This document shows positions 51,769 through 60,760 of a stretch of DNA of 64,000 nt, piece after piece. The notes under the pieces were generated by a model, which was not told the DNA's origin, searched no databases, and saw only the letters and a list, made by a program, of their open reading frames with translations. A program made the position numbers and the translations under genes. This stretch comes from JBCCOW01 sp039025855. GTDB lineage: Bacteria > Planctomycetota > Phycisphaerae > Phycisphaerales > Phycisphaeraceae. The DNA is taken from NCBI GenBank assembly GCA_039025855.1, contig JBCCNL010000014.1, positions 8,983 through 72,982 of the forward strand, in the 5' to 3' direction. Within the stretch, counting starts at the first letter, position 1, and each line of letters starts with the position of its first letter.

Positions 51769-53272
51769 GTCCGGCCTCCACGTTCAACCGCACGCGCGGG
51801 CCTTCTCCGTCTTCCACCGCCTGGCGAAGCTCGACAACAAACCGGCTACCACGCCCGGGCCCGTCGCTCTCGGCAACCAAGCGCCCGCCCAGTCCGGCGA
51901 CAATCGCGTGGCTGATCGTGAGCCCGAGTCCTAAACCCTCGGCTCGGCCGGGCATGCCACTACGATGGCCACCCCGCATCGTGAAAAACGGCTCGAACAC
52001 CCGCTGCAACACCTCGGGCTCCAGGCCCACGCCGTTGTCCGCGACGATCACACGCACACCGTCCCGTTCGACGCACCGCTCCGCGGTAAGACTGACTCGA
52101 CCCGAACCCGCCGCCGTCGCTTCGAGGGCGTTCACCGTCAGGTTGAGCAGCACCTGCTTGAGCAGCGGGCGCTGCGACACCGCGACCAGACCGCTGCCCT
52201 TGACGCGGAGCGACCGATCACGGGCCTGTTCCAATCGGCCGGCCTCCTCGGCAACACGTTCGAGCAGGCCGTCGAGATCGATCCGCTCGGCCTGCCCGGG
52301 AGCCGGCCGGGTCAGGTCCAGCAGCTGCTCGGTAATGCGTTTGCAGCGGTAGGCCTCTTCGACAATGACGCCGAGCACCTGACGCGAATCGTCCCCGATC
52401 CCCTCCCGCCGAAGCACGAGCTCCGCCTCGCTGGTCATTATCGCCAGCGGGTTGTTGATCTCGTGGGCCACCCCCGCCGCGAGGTAGCCGACGCTCGCGA
52501 GGCGTTCGGCGCGGGCCAACGCTTCGCTGCGTTCCCTCACCTGCGACGCCATGTCGGCGTACAACAGCTCGAGCCGACCGGCCATCTCGTTGAACTGCTC
52601 TGCCACCGACGCCAACTCCGGCGGACCCCGAGCCTCCACCCGCTCATCGAACCGCCCCAACGCCACACGCCTGACTCCCGCCACCAACCCGTCGATCGGC
52701 CCCAGCAAAGACCGCCTCACCCCGACCAGCGTCGCCACCAACAACAGCAAGACCCCGGCCGTCGTCATCACCGCCATCCGCGTCACCCAGGCCGCCTCCT
52801 CTTCGGCCTCGCCTTCGAGACGCTCGATCGCTTCGCGGGCCCCGACCGTCTCCCGCGTCAGCTTGTTCAGCGCAGCGTTGAACGCGCCGAAGCTCTGCCA
52901 CGCGGCCGACTCGTCTCCGTCTTCCATCGCCGCCCGTGAAGCCCGCAGTTGGTCGATCAGCTCGGTCAAAGCCGCCGTCGCCTGCCCACTGAGCGGCTCG
53001 CCCCATCGCTCCATGCCGAGCTGGACCCGGTGCATGGACGTCAACGCCTGTCCCGCCGCGCCCGCATCCGTGGGCCGCGTCGCCTCACGGGCCTGCAAAA
53101 CCACCAGCGACAACTCGTGGACCGCCCGCAGCCGGCTGTGCTCCGCCGCCGCCGCGTCCACCCGGTCGGCCAACCGCAACACACCCCACACCGACACCCC
53201 CGTCGCCACTAGCACCGCCAGCGCCAACACCGCCGTCATCACCCGCAGCCGGGATCGGATCGACCAGGACAT
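51761..53272 (-). CDS. sensor histidine kinase
   Basis: From the ATG at 53272 the product has 503 residues. It has a membrane helix (VMTAVLALAVLVATGVSVW), a periplasmic helical sensor of about 150 residues and a second helix (MTTAGVLLLLVATLVGV). A HAMP segment, HisKA with His270 (GVAHEINNPLAI) and an HATPase domain with VIVADNGVGLEPEVLQRVFEPFFT and GLGLGLTISHAIVAGLGG complete it. The longer upstream frame is not protein-like. The sensed signal is unknown. It forms an operon with the RegA-like regulator. Confidence 0.92.
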   Translation of the reverse strand: MSWSIRSRLRVMTAVLALAVLVATGVSVWGVLRLADRVDAAAAEHSRLRAVHELSLVVLQAREATRPTDAGAAGQALTSMHRVQLGMERWGEPLSGQATAALTELIDQLRASRAAMEDGDESAAWQSFGAFNAALNKLTRETVGAREAIERLEGEAEEEAAWVTRMAVMTTAGVLLLLVATLVGVRRSLLGPIDGLVAGVRRVALGRFDERVEARGPPELASVAEQFNEMAGRLELLYADMASQVRERSEALARAERLASVGYLAAGVAHEINNPLAIMTSEAELVLRREGIGDDSRQVLGVIVEEAYRCKRITEQLLDLTRPAPGQAERIDLDGLLERVAEEAGRLEQARDRSLRVKGSGLVAVSQRPLLKQVLLNLTVNALEATAAGSGRVSLTAERCVERDGVRVIVADNGVGLEPEVLQRVFEPFFTMRGGHRSGMPGRAEGLGLGLTISHAIVAGLGGRLVAESDGPGRGSRFVVELRQAVEDGEGPRVRLNVEAGRG

Positions 53273-53356
53273 CGCCCCATTATGACGTCCACGCCGATCC
53301 GATCCGTACCGCTGCAATCTTTGCACCTCTGAAAAAGGCCCAACTAGCTTGACGGG

Positions 53357-54241
53357 ATGAATACCCACCCGTTGACCGCCCGTCCGCAGCGGACCCACCG
53401 CTCCCGCCCCGCTGCCGCCTTCACCCTCATCGAGCTGCTTGTCGTGATTTCGATCATCGCGCTGCTCATCGGGATCCTTCTGCCCGTGCTCGGCAGCGCC
53501 CGCGGCGCCGCCCGCGCGTCCGTCTCCATGAGCCAGATCAAGCAGCTCAACCTCGCGCTGGCCGTCTACGCCACCGAAGAGAAGGACTACATGCCCATGC
53601 ACTCGTCCTCCTCAGACCCCACCCACCCCGCCTTCGCCGACCCGCGCACCCGCTGGTTCGACTACCTCTACCCCTACATGGAGACCATCGACGTCTTCGT
53701 CAGCCCGAACCTCGACGAGGAACAGCTCGCCGCCTCGACCCGCTACTTCGCCCACACCAATACCGGTACCTACCCCGGCGGCCCCGTCGCCTTCGCCGGC
53801 TACGGCTACAACTTCCAATACCTCGGCAACTCACGCTTCAACCCCACCTTCCACCGCAACCTCTCCGACATCACCGCACCCAGCGACACCGTCGCCGTCG
53901 GCGACTGCTCCGGCTCCCGCGCCGGCACCGCCGACGCCCTGCCCGGACACACCAGCCAGGCCGTCTACGCTATCGACCCCCCACTCATGTCCGCACGCAC
54001 CGCCCACCCCGACGGCCGCGCCTACTACGCCGGCGGCTCCACCAACGAGCCCACCGGCACCCCCACGACCTATCTCTACCGATCCTGGACCATGGGACGC
54101 AATGTCGGCGACAGCGCCAACGTCAGCTTCCTCGATGGGCACACCGAAGCGGTCGGCGAGGAAGACCTCGACGATTACGACAGCGACGGCAACAAAGACA
54201 ACGGCTACTTCAACGGCTACGGCGACGCCAACAAGCTCTAA
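53357..54241 (+). CDS. type II pseudopilin with H-X9-DG C-terminal motif
   Basis: The 294-residue protein has a prepilin methylation/cleavage site (AAAFTLIELLVVISIIALLIGILLPVL) and the planctomycete-type end NVSFLDGHTEAV, the H-X9-DG form found in large pseudopilin families of Planctomycetota and Lentisphaerae/Verrucomicrobiota. Planctomycetes often encode dozens of such proteins, and their individual roles are unclear. It is transcribed divergently from the histidine kinase. Confidence 0.9.
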   Translation: MNTHPLTARPQRTHRSRPAAAFTLIELLVVISIIALLIGILLPVLGSARGAARASVSMSQIKQLNLALAVYATEEKDYMPMHSSSSDPTHPAFADPRTRWFDYLYPYMETIDVFVSPNLDEEQLAASTRYFAHTNTGTYPGGPVAFAGYGYNFQYLGNSRFNPTFHRNLSDITAPSDTVAVGDCSGSRAGTADALPGHTSQAVYAIDPPLMSARTAHPDGRAYYAGGSTNEPTGTPTTYLYRSWTMGRNVGDSANVSFLDGHTEAVGEEDLDDYDSDGNKDNGYFNGYGDANKL

Positions 54242-54268
54242 CCCCAGCCCCCCACACACCCGCCCGAA

Positions 54269-54291
54269 GCCCACGGACACCATCCGTGGGC
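54269..54291. repeat. GCCCACGGA/TCCGTGGGC palindrome
   Basis: A 9-bp stem with a CACCA loop lies between the pseudopilin and panB genes. The same stem occurs in frame inside the gene at 60810-60832. Confidence 0.6.
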
Positions 54292-54325
54292 CCGCGCCAC
54301 CTCTCCGCTCGTTTAGCATGCCCCA

Positions 54326-55147
54326 ATGCCTGCTAACGCTCCCCCCAAGCCCGTCACCCTCCGCACCCTCCGCAAACGCGTCGCCCACGGTCTGCCGATC
54401 CCCATCCTCACCGCTTACGACGCCACCACCGCCCACTGGCTCGCCGAGGGCGGCATCGACGTCCTCCTCGTCGGCGACTCCGCCGGCCAGCTCATCCTCG
54501 GCCACCCCTCCACCATCCACGCCCCGCTCCCCTTCCTCCTCGAGATCACCGCCGCCGTCAAACGCGGCGCACCCCACGCCTTCGTCATCGGCGACCTCCC
54601 CTTCGGCTCCTACCACGAGTCCCCCGCACAGGCCATCCGCAACTGCACCAAGTTCCTGACCCGCGGCCGCGCCGACGCCGTCAAGCTCGAGGTCGGCCCC
54701 GGCCAAGTCGAAACCCTCCACGCTCTCACCGACGCCGGCATCCCCGCCCTCGCCCACCTCGGCTTCAAGCCCCAGCACACCCAGATGACCGGCGCCCCCA
54801 CCGTCGCCGGCAAAACCCCCGCCGACCGCGACAAGCTCGTCACCCTCGCCCAGCAATGCCAGGCCGCCGGCGCCGTCATGCTCCTCCTCGAAGCCACCAC
54901 CGCCGAAGCCGCACAAGCCGTCCTCGACAACGCCACCATCCCCGTCATCGGCTGCGGCGCCGGCCCCCACTGCCACGGCCACGTCGTCGTCCTCCACGAC
55001 ATCCTCGGCCTCTCCCCCCGACAACCCGCCTTCGCCCCCCCCTTCACCGACGGCGGCCCCCGCCTCGCCAAACTCGCCGCCCAATGGCACTACCACATCA
55101 CCTCCCGCGAGTACCTCGCCGACGGCGGCCCCTACCGCATGGCCTGA
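54326..55147 (+). CDS. panB: 3-methyl-2-oxobutanoate hydroxymethyltransferase
   Basis: The 273-residue protein matches PanB, which transfers a hydroxymethyl group from methylene-tetrahydrofolate to ketoisovalerate in pantothenate synthesis. Landmarks are PIPILTAYDATTAHWLAEGGIDVLLVGDSAGQ, VIGDLPFGSYH, DAVKLEVG, HLGFKPQH and IGCGAGPHCHGHVVVLHDILGL. It forms a decamer in the cytoplasm. No panC lies adjacent. Confidence 0.95.
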   Translation: MPANAPPKPVTLRTLRKRVAHGLPIPILTAYDATTAHWLAEGGIDVLLVGDSAGQLILGHPSTIHAPLPFLLEITAAVKRGAPHAFVIGDLPFGSYHESPAQAIRNCTKFLTRGRADAVKLEVGPGQVETLHALTDAGIPALAHLGFKPQHTQMTGAPTVAGKTPADRDKLVTLAQQCQAAGAVMLLLEATTAEAAQAVLDNATIPVIGCGAGPHCHGHVVVLHDILGLSPRQPAFAPPFTDGGPRLAKLAAQWHYHITSREYLADGGPYRMA

Positions 55148-55153
55148 TCCAAA

Positions 55154-55177
55154 TTTAGCCCCGGGTCAATGACCCGG
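55154..55177. repeat. TTTAGC-led stem-loop after panB
   Basis: TTTAGC (55154-55159) is followed by CCGGGTC-AAT-GACCCGG (55161-55177). It lies 6 bp after the panB stop, between convergent genes, and may serve as a terminator. It belongs to the dispersed stem-loop family. Confidence 0.55.
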
Positions 55178-55200
55178 CGCAGCGCCGCCAAACACCCCAC

Positions 55201-55431
55201 TCAAACCGGCGTCTTCACCCCCATCGCCCGCAGCGCACACCACCCCGCCCACCCCTCGTACACCGCAAACCCCCCACCCACCGCCGCCCCAATCACCACC
55301 GCCCACCCCCACCCCGGCACCACCCCCGTCACCACCAACACCCCCACCACCACCGCCACCACCAAACTCACCAACCCCATCACCAACCGCACCGCCCGCC
55401 CCTTCGCATCAATGTTGCAAGCCGGCACCAC
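55201..55431 (-). CDS. small inner-membrane protein (DUF2892-like)
   Basis: The 76-residue protein has a Cys-Asn-Ile N-terminus (PACNIDAKGRAVRLVMG), two membrane helices and the ending GWAGWCALRAMGVKTP. This matches DUF2892/YgaP-like membrane proteins. The start is GTG 55431 or the adjacent GTG 55428. The gene is tiny but the conserved ending makes it credible. The function is unknown. Confidence 0.7.
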   Translation of the reverse strand: MVPACNIDAKGRAVRLVMGLVSLVVAVVVGVLVVTGVVPGWGWAVVIGAAVGGGFAVYEGWAGWCALRAMGVKTPV

Positions 55432-55540
55432 ACACTCCCATCAAAACGAGTCACTTCAAACCAGTCAGCCCACCAAACCCTTCACGCCTCGCCCGCAACT
55501 GATAAACGCCACCTAACGCCTAGGCTCTATCGCCTAGCTG

Positions 55541-56515
55541 CTATTCCGCCTCCACCCGCAACACCTGACTCCGCTCCCGCGTCGTCACCTCCCGCTCCAC
55601 CGTCACCCCGTTCGGCAGCGTCAGCTCCGCCACCGATGTCACCCGCGACTGCTCATTCCGCGCCACCACCTCACGACGATCCAGATCGAAGAACACCTCT
55701 GACGACACCTCCGGGTTCACGTACCGCGCCTTCACGTCCGGCGCGTCCTTCGGAAGCTCTGCCCGGTTCACCTTCAGCTCGACCGCCGACTCCGTCCCCA
55801 GCGTCGCCACCGGCACCCCACCCATCAACCCCACCGACACCAACCGGGTCGTCACCACGTTCTCCACCTCCGTCGGGATCCGCGGGAACGCCGGCTCCCC
55901 CTCCCAAACCTCCTCCCAGTCCCACGCCTCACCCACCACCAACGACTCCGGCGCCGCCGGCAACAACGCCAACTCCGACGCCATCTTCACAAAGTCCCGC
56001 TCGCTCGGCACCACCGCCGCGTTCTCCGCCGACTTCCGCATCGCCTCCACCCCCTCCACCGACGCCACCGTCCCGTCCGCGTTCACCTCCACCGTCAGCT
56101 CCTTCCCCACTACCGACCCCACCAAGTCCTGCATCGGGCCCTCACCCTTCTTCACGCCCTCCCCCGCACCCCCCGACATCTCGATGTCCCGACCCGCCGA
56201 CCGACCCGTCCGCTCCAGCCGAAGCGACTCAAACGTCAACACGCACACCGCCGACCCGTCCGCCTTCACCTCCTCCACCCGCCAGCTCGTCCGACCCTCC
56301 ACCCGCATCTCGAACGACACCTCCCGCTGCTCCCCGTTAAACCGCAGCACCTCTTCCCGCGTCCGCTCCGACCACGACTCATACACCGCCCGCTGCCCCT
56401 CCACCCACGCCGGCCGAACCGACACCGTCTGCTCTTCCTCCGCCAAACCATCCGTCACCCAACCCACCAACAGCAACCCAACCGACAACCAACACCAAGT
56501 TCGATTTACACGCAT
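55541..56515 (-). CDS. secreted protein, DUF6263-like
   Basis: The 324-residue protein starts with a signal peptide (WCWLSVGLLLVGWVTDGLAEE). It continues as a beta-rich domain with WVEGQRAVYESWSERTREEV, VEVNADGTVASVEGVEAM and the end RNEQSRVTSVAELTLPNGVTV. This resembles DUF6263-type periplasmic proteins, whose function is unknown. It is probably in the periplasm. Confidence 0.75.
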   Translation of the reverse strand: MRVNRTWCWLSVGLLLVGWVTDGLAEEEQTVSVRPAWVEGQRAVYESWSERTREEVLRFNGEQREVSFEMRVEGRTSWRVEEVKADGSAVCVLTFESLRLERTGRSAGRDIEMSGGAGEGVKKGEGPMQDLVGSVVGKELTVEVNADGTVASVEGVEAMRKSAENAAVVPSERDFVKMASELALLPAAPESLVVGEAWDWEEVWEGEPAFPRIPTEVENVVTTRLVSVGLMGGVPVATLGTESAVELKVNRAELPKDAPDVKARYVNPEVSSEVFFDLDRREVVARNEQSRVTSVAELTLPNGVTVEREVTTRERSQVLRVEAE

Positions 56516-56557
56516 ACCGCAATCATAACTTTCTTACATCGCACATCGCATATCCCC

Positions 56558-57160
56558 TCACCGCCCCAGCGCCATCCGCCACAACCCGTCCGGGTTCTCC
56601 CCCCGCCACGCCAGCCAACGCAGCTCCCGAACCTGCCAACCCGCCGCATCGCCGTACACCCAATCCATCCGCCAACGCGTTGTCCCCACCGGCCGACCCC
56701 CCACCGTCACCTTGACATCAATATCCACGCCCGCCCCCTGCTTACCCCTCGCCGCCATCACCACCGGCGGCACCACCCGATACGACAGCTCATCGATCGT
56801 CACCCCCTCCAGCCGATCCCGCACCTCATCCCACGTCACCTGCATCGTCCCCTTGGAGTCGGTCACCATCAGCCCCGGCGCCACGTACCCCTCCATGCCA
56901 CCCGCGCCGCTCACCCGACCCTCCCCCGCCGCCACCAGAAACCCGTCCACCGCCACCAACAGCCGCTCCCCCCGCGTCTCTACAAAGTGCCCGAGCACCC
57001 CAGCCCCCGCACCCATCACCAGCATCACCCAACTCGCCACCACCAGCCCCTTGCTCTCCTTCCGCCGCCCCAACACCCGCAGCACCGCCCACAACACCAC
57101 ACACCCCACCATCACCGGCCAAGGGTTCTCCAACACATACTGCTCAAGCATCCGCATCAT
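56558..57160 (-). CDS. two-helix membrane protein of unknown function
   Basis: The 200-residue protein has two N-terminal membrane helices (PVMVGCVVLWAVLRVLG and VASWVMLVMGAGAGVLGHF). A C-terminal soluble part follows (LMVTDSKGTMQVTWDEVRDRLEGVTIDELSYRV) resembling an NTF2-like fold. It precedes the DUF6263-like gene on the same strand, 42 bp away, so the pair may be cotranscribed. No family name is certain. Confidence 0.7.
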   Translation of the reverse strand: MMRMLEQYVLENPWPVMVGCVVLWAVLRVLGRRKESKGLVVASWVMLVMGAGAGVLGHFVETRGERLLVAVDGFLVAAGEGRVSGAGGMEGYVAPGLMVTDSKGTMQVTWDEVRDRLEGVTIDELSYRVVPPVVMAARGKQGAGVDIDVKVTVGGRPVGTTRWRMDWVYGDAAGWQVRELRWLAWRGENPDGLWRMALGR

Positions 57161-57189
57161 CCCACTCTACGCCCCCAACCCCACTCCGG

Positions 57190-57213
57190 TTTAGCCCGGT
57201 CGCTCGCGACCGG
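57190..57213. repeat. TTTAGC-led stem-loop
   Basis: TTTAGC is followed by CCGGTCGC-TC-GCGACCGG (57196-57213). A closely related copy lies in frame within the gene at 60251-60274. Confidence 0.6.
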
Positions 57214-57308
57214 CCGGGCCTCCGAAAACCTCTCAACCCAACGGTCAGCGACCGTGGGCCACCCCACCCACCGCTCCCTTGAAGACAAGGGTGGCCACCA
57301 AGAAACCC

Positions 57309-57355
57309 TTGACGCCCTGCTATATCGCATTACGATGTACCAGCTACATCGTAAT
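57309..57355 (+). promoter_or_regulatory. PadR promoter with overlapping long palindromic operator
   Basis: TTGACG (57309-57314), 16 bp, TACGAT (57331-57336) form a promoter. The perfect palindrome ATTACGATGTA-CCAGC-TACATCGTAAT (57329-57355) covers the -10 box and the start site. Its size and position fit autoregulation by the PadR protein 31 bp downstream. Confidence 0.8.
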
Positions 57356-57385
57356 CCAATATAGCTTGCCGCAGCCCACTTCCCC

Positions 57386-57727
57386 ATGAAGTCCTGGTCC
57401 GCCCAACTCCGAAAAGGCCTCGTCGAGCTCGCCGTCCTCGCCGCACTCCGCGACCAAGAAGCCTACGGCTACCAGCTCCTCCAAACCCTCAACCAGCTCC
57501 CCGCCTTCCAGCTCACCGAGTCCACCGTCTACCCCCTCCTCGCCCGACTCACCAAAGACCGCCTCGTCTCCGTCCGCGTCGGCCCCTCACCCCACGGCCC
57601 CCCCCGCCGCTACTACCGCCTCACCCCCGCCGGCCAACAACACCTCCACGACATGAAGTCCCACTGGCAACAACTCACCCAAAGCCTCAACCAGCTGCTC
57701 GATTCCCATCCGGACCCCGCACCATGA
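57386..57727 (+). CDS. PadR-family transcriptional regulator
   Basis: The 113-residue protein shows the PadR winged helix: LRKGLVELAVLAALRDQEAYGYQLLQTLNQ, STVYPLLARLTKDRLVSV and RRYYRLTPAGQQHL. Small PadR proteins (subfamily 2) repress an adjacent membrane-protein gene, and here the next gene overlaps by 4 bp. The operator upstream is described separately. Confidence 0.92.
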   Translation: MKSWSAQLRKGLVELAVLAALRDQEAYGYQLLQTLNQLPAFQLTESTVYPLLARLTKDRLVSVRVGPSPHGPPRRYYRLTPAGQQHLHDMKSHWQQLTQSLNQLLDSHPDPAP

Positions 57728-58596
57728 CCGACCCCACCCCACCCAACCCCGACCCAACCCCCGAGCCCCTCCAACTCGACGCCAACACCCGCGCCCGACT
57801 CGAACGCCACCTCGACGCCGTCGAAGACGTCCTCCGCCGATACGCGCAGCACCGCGCCACCCGCTCCGCCATCCTCGACGAGCTCGAAAACCAGATCCTC
57901 GACAAACTCACCCAGCAAGCCGCCGACAACACCCCACCCACCGCCACCCTCGACGAGCTCCACGCCGTCCTCGCCGAAATGGACCCCCCCGAGGCCTACG
58001 CCCGCAACTCCATCGACCTGCCCGCACCCTCCCCCTTCGGCTTCCCCGATGCACCGCCCCCCAAACTCAACCGCGCCACCCTCCTCGGCCTCCTCTGGAT
58101 CGCCTGGTTCGCCCTCGCTGCCATGGCCCTCATCTTCCTCTACACCACCGTCGCACAACCCGCCATCTACCCACCCGAAGTCGGACTCCGCTACGGCCCA
58201 CGCCCCGATCCGATCACGCCCACCATCTACGCCTACCAAACCTGGTGGGGCTCCCTCCTCATCGTCCTGCTCTGCTTCCCAGGCCTCCTCGCCCCTATCG
58301 CCACCACCGGACTCGGCTGGATCGGTCTCAAACAAATCCAAGCCTCCAATGGCCGTGAGCACGGCCAAGCCCTCGCCAAGGCTAGCGCCTGGTTCTTCCC
58401 CATCGCCGTTGGCAACCTCATCCTCCTCGCGATCCTCTCTGCTCCCATCATGGTCCTTGGCGTCTTAGGAAGTCAGGTCACCGCCACCCGGCACGAGATC
58501 ACCCTTTTGGGGGTCGCCTTTGTTCTCGCGGTCCTCGCCCTCTACGCCGCTTACCGCATCAACCAACGCGTCATCACCCGCCTCTGCAACGCCTAA
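57724..58596 (+). CDS. HAAS-like membrane protein, partner of PadR
   Basis: The 290-residue protein has an N-terminal helical domain (RARLERHLDAVEDVLRRYAQHRATRSAILDELENQILDKL, then LDELHAVLAEMDPPEAYA). This matches the HAAS pattern common in proteins encoded with PadR. Three or four membrane helices follow. The ATGA overlap indicates translational coupling. Such pairs are thought to sense membrane or drug stress, which is inference here. Confidence 0.8.
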   Translation: MTDPTPPNPDPTPEPLQLDANTRARLERHLDAVEDVLRRYAQHRATRSAILDELENQILDKLTQQAADNTPPTATLDELHAVLAEMDPPEAYARNSIDLPAPSPFGFPDAPPPKLNRATLLGLLWIAWFALAAMALIFLYTTVAQPAIYPPEVGLRYGPRPDPITPTIYAYQTWWGSLLIVLLCFPGLLAPIATTGLGWIGLKQIQASNGREHGQALAKASAWFFPIAVGNLILLAILSAPIMVLGVLGSQVTATRHEITLLGVAFVLAVLALYAAYRINQRVITRLCNA

Positions 58597-58664
58597 GCCA
58601 ACCAGCTACCCGAGCCAAATCCCTTTTCACCCCTTACCACCACCACACCCGATAACCACTGGGT

Positions 58665-60758
58665 ATGCCCACCCCGGACGCCAACCCCGACCCCATCATC
58701 CTCCAGCGCAACCTCGCCGCCGTCCGCCGCTTCCACCCCGCCCTCGCCAACCGCCTCGACGCCGCCACCCCCACCCCACCCACCGAACTCACGTTCACCC
58801 CCTCCAAAGCCGGCCCCCTCACCGCCGCCTACACCCCACTCTCCTCCACTCGCCCCCTCGCCCTCGCCTCACGCTACGACCCACTCAGCGAAGCCCAGAA
58901 AACCATCGACAACATCGACTTCACCAAAGCCGCCGCCGTCGCCTGCCTCGGCATAGGCCTCGGCTACCACGCCGCCGCCGCCTTCAAACGCCTCCACCGC
59001 CACAACGCCCTCGGCCTCCTCATCGCCTTCGAGCCCCACCTCCCCCACCTCAAAGCCGTCCTCACCCACCTCGACCACTCCGCCTGGCTCGCCCACCCCC
59101 ACACCATCCTCGCCGACCCCGACACCGACCGCGCCACCCTCTTCGGCCGCGCCGAATCCTTCTCCTCCCTCATCACCCAGGGCACCCACCTCCTCCCCCA
59201 CCCCGCCGCCCGCCGCCTCTCCGAAGACGCCGGCGAATCCATCGACCGCTTCGCCGCCCACGTCCAGGACCTCACCGCCTTCTGCCGCACCAACGTGGCC
59301 ACCGCCCTCGTCAACTCCGCCCGCACCTGCCGAAACCTCGCCCACAACCTCCCCCTCTACGCCGCCGGCCCCACCACCAACCCCCTCCACAACCTGCTGA
59401 AGCAAAAAGATTCCTCGGGTTCTCCTACAACCTACAACCTACAACCTACAACCTCCTCAACCCCCGCCATCTGCGTCTCCGCCGGCCCCTCCCTCGCCAA
59501 AAACATCCACCTCCTCACCGACCCCAACGTCCGCCAAAACGTCATCATCATCGCCGTCCAGACCGCCCTGCAACCCCTCCTCGAACGCGGCGTCAAGCCC
59601 GACTTCGTCACCGCCCTCGACTACTCCCCCATCTGCACCCGCTTCTACGAAGGCCTCCCGCCACTCCCCGACGTCACCCTCGTCGTCGACCCCAAGGTCA
59701 ACCCCGCCGTCGTCGACGCCTTCCCCGGCCCCGTCCGCACCCTCTCCTCCGAATTCAACGACAAACTCCTCGCCCCCACCCTCAACCGCCCCATCCACAA
59801 AATCCCCGCGGGCGCCACCGTCGCCCACCTCTCGTTCTACCTCGCCCAACACCTCGGCGCGAACCCCATCATCCTCCTCGGCCAAGACCTCGCCTTCTCC
59901 GACGGCCTCTACTACTGCCCCGGCACCGCCGTCCACCGCGTCTGGGAACCCGAGCTCAACCCCTTCAACACCGTCGAGATGATGGAGTGGACCCGCATCG
60001 TCCGCATGCGCGGCCACCTCCGCCGAACCGACGACATCCACGGCAACCCCGTCTTCACCGACGAGCAGATGGTCACCTACCTCAAGCAGTTCGAGCGCGA
60101 CTTCGCCAAAGCCAAAGACGCCGGCACCACCGTCCTCGACTGCACCGAAGGCGGCACCCCCAAAGAACACACCGAGACCACCACCCTCGCCGACGCCCTC
60201 CCAAAACACGCCACCCACCCCGCTCCAAAAATCCCCGTACCCGACGCAGGTTTAGCCCAGTCGCTCGCGACCGGTGAAGCACCGCTCCACTTCGGCTTCA
60301 ACCCCGACCGCCTCAAACAACTCGAACAACTCCTCACCAACCGCATCGACGAAACCAAACAGCTCCGCCACACCACCAACCAGACTATCCCACTCCTCGA
60401 CAAGATGCAGGCCGCCGTCGACAACCCCAAGAAATTCAACCCCCTCCACGACAAGCTGCAAAAACTCCAACGCCGCGTCGAGTTCGACCTCAAGGAAGCC
60501 TTCGAGGCCGTCAACCACCTCAACACCATCGGCGCCTTCAAACGCCTCCGCGCCGACCGCATCATCCGCCAAACCGCCGACGCCCCCGGCAAAGCCGTCC
60601 AAGCCCAGCAGATCGAACGCGACCGCGACAACCTCAAGTTCCTCGCCGAGGCCTGCGAAGAAGCCCTCGACATCTTCACCGAAGCCCTCCACCGCACCCA
60701 ACAAACCCGCCAAGAACTCAACGCCCCAAAACCTCAACCCCAACCCGCCGCCGCATAG
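58665..60758 (+). CDS. DUF115 / motility-accessory-factor-like glycosylation protein
   Basis: The 697-residue protein has the DUF115 (MptE-like) core AICVSAGPSLAKNIHLL, VIIIAVQTALQPLLERGVKPDFVTALDYSP and LAQHLGANPIILLGQDLAFSDGLYYCPGTA. A helical C-terminal region follows. In Campylobacter, Helicobacter and Aeromonas such MAF proteins transfer nonulosonic acids to flagellin. It stands first in a cluster with a CMP-sugar synthetase and a sugar epimerase, consistent with that role. A heptanucleotide tandem repeat (59425-59455) and an in-frame palindrome (60251-60274) interrupt the less conserved parts. Confidence 0.85.
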   Translation: MPTPDANPDPIILQRNLAAVRRFHPALANRLDAATPTPPTELTFTPSKAGPLTAAYTPLSSTRPLALASRYDPLSEAQKTIDNIDFTKAAAVACLGIGLGYHAAAAFKRLHRHNALGLLIAFEPHLPHLKAVLTHLDHSAWLAHPHTILADPDTDRATLFGRAESFSSLITQGTHLLPHPAARRLSEDAGESIDRFAAHVQDLTAFCRTNVATALVNSARTCRNLAHNLPLYAAGPTTNPLHNLLKQKDSSGSPTTYNLQPTTSSTPAICVSAGPSLAKNIHLLTDPNVRQNVIIIAVQTALQPLLERGVKPDFVTALDYSPICTRFYEGLPPLPDVTLVVDPKVNPAVVDAFPGPVRTLSSEFNDKLLAPTLNRPIHKIPAGATVAHLSFYLAQHLGANPIILLGQDLAFSDGLYYCPGTAVHRVWEPELNPFNTVEMMEWTRIVRMRGHLRRTDDIHGNPVFTDEQMVTYLKQFERDFAKAKDAGTTVLDCTEGGTPKEHTETTTLADALPKHATHPAPKIPVPDAGLAQSLATGEAPLHFGFNPDRLKQLEQLLTNRIDETKQLRHTTNQTIPLLDKMQAAVDNPKKFNPLHDKLQKLQRRVEFDLKEAFEAVNHLNTIGAFKRLRADRIIRQTADAPGKAVQAQQIERDRDNLKFLAEACEEALDIFTEALHRTQQTRQELNAPKPQPQPAAA
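59425..59455 (+). repeat. heptanucleotide tandem repeat inside the MAF-like gene
   Basis: CCTACAA is repeated four times followed by CCT. Because the unit is not a multiple of three, any gain or loss of one copy shifts the frame. Confidence 0.8.
60251..60274. repeat. TTTAGC stem-loop inserted in frame in the MAF-like gene
   Basis: TTTAGC plus CCAGTCGC-TC-GCGACCGG encodes LAQSLATG. It nearly matches the intergenic copy at 57190-57213 with one stem mismatch. Confidence 0.65.
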
Positions 60759-60760
60759 AC

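Noticed and set aside
53273..53602. N-terminal extension of the histidine kinase
   Set aside because: The extension overlaps the pseudopilin start and is not protein-like; membrane topology starts properly at the ATG at 53272.
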